From NCBI GenBank assembly GCA_005778045.1, contig SXKQ01000032.1:1-8271 (forward strand): a stretch of DNA of 8,271 nucleotides, written 5' to 3'. The notes below the pieces were generated by a model that ran no database searches, was not told the DNA's origin, and was given only the letters and a program-made list of their open reading frames with translations. Source of the DNA: Planctomycetia bacterium. Its GTDB lineage: Bacteria > Planctomycetota > UBA1135 > GCA-002686595. Shown one piece after another: positions 7,258 to 8,271 of this stretch (position 1 is the stretch's first letter; every line of letters starts with the position of its first letter). The translations under genes were made by a program, and so were the position numbers.

Positions 7258-7266
7258 CACTTCTCC
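7255..7266 (-). promoter_or_regulatory. Ribosome binding site and TGATG coupling site of the TPR gene
   Basis: On the minus strand GGAGAAG (7266-7260) precedes the overlap TGATG (7259-7255). The tonB stop TGA and the TPR gene start ATG share one base. The Shine-Dalgarno-like sequence lies inside the last codons of tonB, which indicates translational coupling of the two products. Confidence 0.7.
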
Positions 7267-7943
7267 GGGAAGGTGATCGGCACGCGCATGCGGAAGCGGA
7301 CGGGCTGTCCCTTGCGCTTGCCGGGCTCGAACTTCCACTGCTTGACGGCGTTGAGCGCCGCTTTCTCGAACACGGGGTCGGTGGACTTCTGGACGATCGG
7401 GTTCTCGACACGACCTTGCTGGTCGACGACGAACAACACCGAGACGCTGCCGGGCAGCTTCTTGCGCATGTCCGCGGTCACGGTGGGTCCAGGCTGGTAG
7501 ACGATGCGCGGCTGCTGGTCGAGGTCGGCGAGAGAGAAGAGCGAATCGACTTCCTCTCCGCCTCCCGAGCTGCCGCTGGCGGCCGCCACGTTGAGCTTCA
7601 CGACGAAGTCGCCGCCGAGTCCGTCGCCGCCCATGCCCGGATTGAGGGCGAGCTCGAGCTGCGAGAGGTCGAGCGGTGGCGCTTCCTCGGTGAGTTCCGG
7701 CGGCTTGGCTTCTTCCTGCTGCTGCTCTTCCTGCTCTGGCTCCTGCTCGGGCGGCGGAGGAGGAGGCGGCACGTCCGCCGTGGCGACGGTGCGCAGCGTC
7801 GTGTCTTCCGGAGTCGTCGCGCTGATGGCCTGCAGGAACGGCAGCAGCAGGAACAACCCCAGCGCGCAGGCGAAGCCCACCACGAGCACGACGAGGCCGT
7901 GGACGAGCTTGCCGAGCAGGGTCGAAGCGCGAGTACGACGCAC
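7257..7943 (-). CDS. tonB: TonB-family energy transducer protein
   Basis: This is a 228-residue TonB-type protein. TonB transmits the proton motive force, harvested by ExbB-ExbD in the inner membrane, to outer-membrane partners. Visible parts are a short basic cytoplasmic N-terminus (MRRTR), one membrane helix at about 14-40, and an extended spacer (a run of seven prolines at 59-65, then Glu/Gln-rich to about 90). A Gly/Ser-rich low-complexity stretch at about 102-130 follows, then the TonB C-terminal domain at about 146-228 (GSVSVLFVVDQQGRVENP, then AALNAVKQWKFEPGKRKGQP). The start is GTG at 7943. No in-frame ATG lies between it and the upstream TGA, and that Arg-rich stretch leads straight into the membrane helix. 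Twelve bases separate it from the exbD stop, with no strong Shine-Dalgarno. The partner receptor is not in the window. It may be specialised for another envelope task, since TonB-like proteins with TPR partners are diverse. Confidence 0.9.
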   Translation of the reverse strand: MRRTRASTLLGKLVHGLVVLVVGFACALGLFLLLPFLQAISATTPEDTTLRTVATADVPPPPPPPEQEPEQEEQQQEEAKPPELTEEAPPLDLSQLELALNPGMGGDGLGGDFVVKLNVAAASGSSGGGEEVDSLFSLADLDQQPRIVYQPGPTVTADMRKKLPGSVSVLFVVDQQGRVENPIVQKSTDPVFEKAALNAVKQWKFEPGKRKGQPVRFRMRVPITFPEK

Positions 7944-7955
7944 GTTCGTGGGCTT

Positions 7956-8271
7956 TCAGCTCTTGGCGCGGCTGGTCGCCACGCTCACCTTCTCGGCGCC
8001 GCCGAGCTTGCACTCGTCGATCACGCGCACGAGGAGGCCCGACTGCGCGTTCGTGTCGGCCTGCACGATGACCGGCACCTTCTCCTTCTGGAGCATGCGG
8101 CGCACGAGGGGCTGCACGCCCGCGACGCCGATCTGTCGACCGCCGTAGACGATGTCGCCCTTGTCGGTGATCGCGATCAGGATGCTCGTCTTCTCGAGCC
8201 GCGCGGCGCTCGCAGCCTGCGGCTTGTCGACCTCGATGCCCGTCTCCTCGACGAAGGTCGTGGTGACGATG
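7956..8271 (-). CDS. exbD: ExbD/TolR-family biopolymer transport protein, partial
   Basis: The gene enters from the right edge and ends at TGA 7958-7956, giving about 104 residues of the C-terminal part. I translated it directly. It reads ETGIEVDKPQA, then LEKTSILIAITDKGDIVYGG, then VQPLVRRMLQKEKVPVIVQA, then DTNAQSGLLVRVIDECKLGG, and ends VSVATSRAKS. These are hallmarks of the periplasmic domain of ExbD/TolR: the L/P strand after the membrane helix, the I-x-x-D-xx-G turn and the V-x-A-D motif before the helix leading to D-E-C/K. The membrane helix with its proton-carrying Asp lies beyond the window. ExbD works with an ExbB-type channel and TonB, so the tight exbD-tonB-TPR order points to one operon, with exbB probably further upstream on the minus strand. 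Confidence 0.9.
   Translation of the reverse strand, partial: IVTTTFVEETGIEVDKPQAASAARLEKTSILIAITDKGDIVYGGRQIGVAGVQPLVRRMLQKEKVPVIVQADTNAQSGLLVRVIDECKLGGAEKVSVATSRAKS

Noticed and set aside
5896..7500. A 534-codon plus-strand open frame opposite the TPR and tonB genes
   Set aside because: The minus-strand products show a lipobox, TPRs and a TonB domain, while the plus-strand translation shows no domain and crosses two gene boundaries.
7258..8013. An N-terminal extension of the TPR protein upstream of 7257
   Set aside because: The extension is Arg-rich out-of-frame translation of tonB. The TGATG overlap, the ribosome site and the lipoprotein signal all fix the start at 7257 or 7251.

Overview
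The window is GC-rich and gene-dense. It appears to come from a Planctomycetota genome, or a relative with similar secreted proteins. The main clue is the C-terminal module of the two large proteases (FYG ... CVxxPVQRM ... SGG ... QAWFRDP ... LSDxxEF). I recall this layout from many secreted planctomycetal proteins, but the taxonomic call is an inference made without a database search.

Layout. Positions 1-543 (+) hold the 3' end of carB, the large subunit of carbamoyl-phosphate synthetase, followed by a probable intrinsic terminator. Positions 681-3140 and 3229-5685 (+) hold two tandem, collinear paralogues of a secreted subtilase (peptidase family S8, KP-43-like). Each has a signal peptide, a prodomain of two similar halves, a catalytic domain, a jelly-roll domain and a roughly 140-residue Cys-containing C-terminal module. 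Each gene also has a strong hairpin just upstream of its start codon. A GC-rich hairpin at 5708-5741 separates the proteases from a convergent minus-strand operon. Read on the minus strand, that operon runs exbD (7956-8271, incomplete at its N-terminus), a TonB-family protein (7257-7943, GTG start) and a TPR lipoprotein (5764-7257), whose start overlaps the tonB stop as TGATG.

How the genes work together. carB is a housekeeping pyrimidine/arginine gene that happens to be adjacent. The proteases look like exported degradative enzymes made as zymogens. The minus-strand genes look like a proton-motive-force-driven ExbB/ExbD/TonB energy-transduction unit with a TPR lipoprotein as an accessory or scaffold. 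Its ExbB-type partner is probably just beyond the right edge. A link between secreted proteolysis and TonB-driven uptake is plausible but not shown, since the two units are convergent and separately terminated.

No gene-free stretch exceeds 300 bases; the longest is 544-680. I saw no tRNA, rRNA, CRISPR array, insertion sequence or attachment site. I found no clearly new multi-gene system. The least ordinary content is the protease pair: its repeated prodomain, unusual active-site motifs, C-terminal module and start-codon hairpins.
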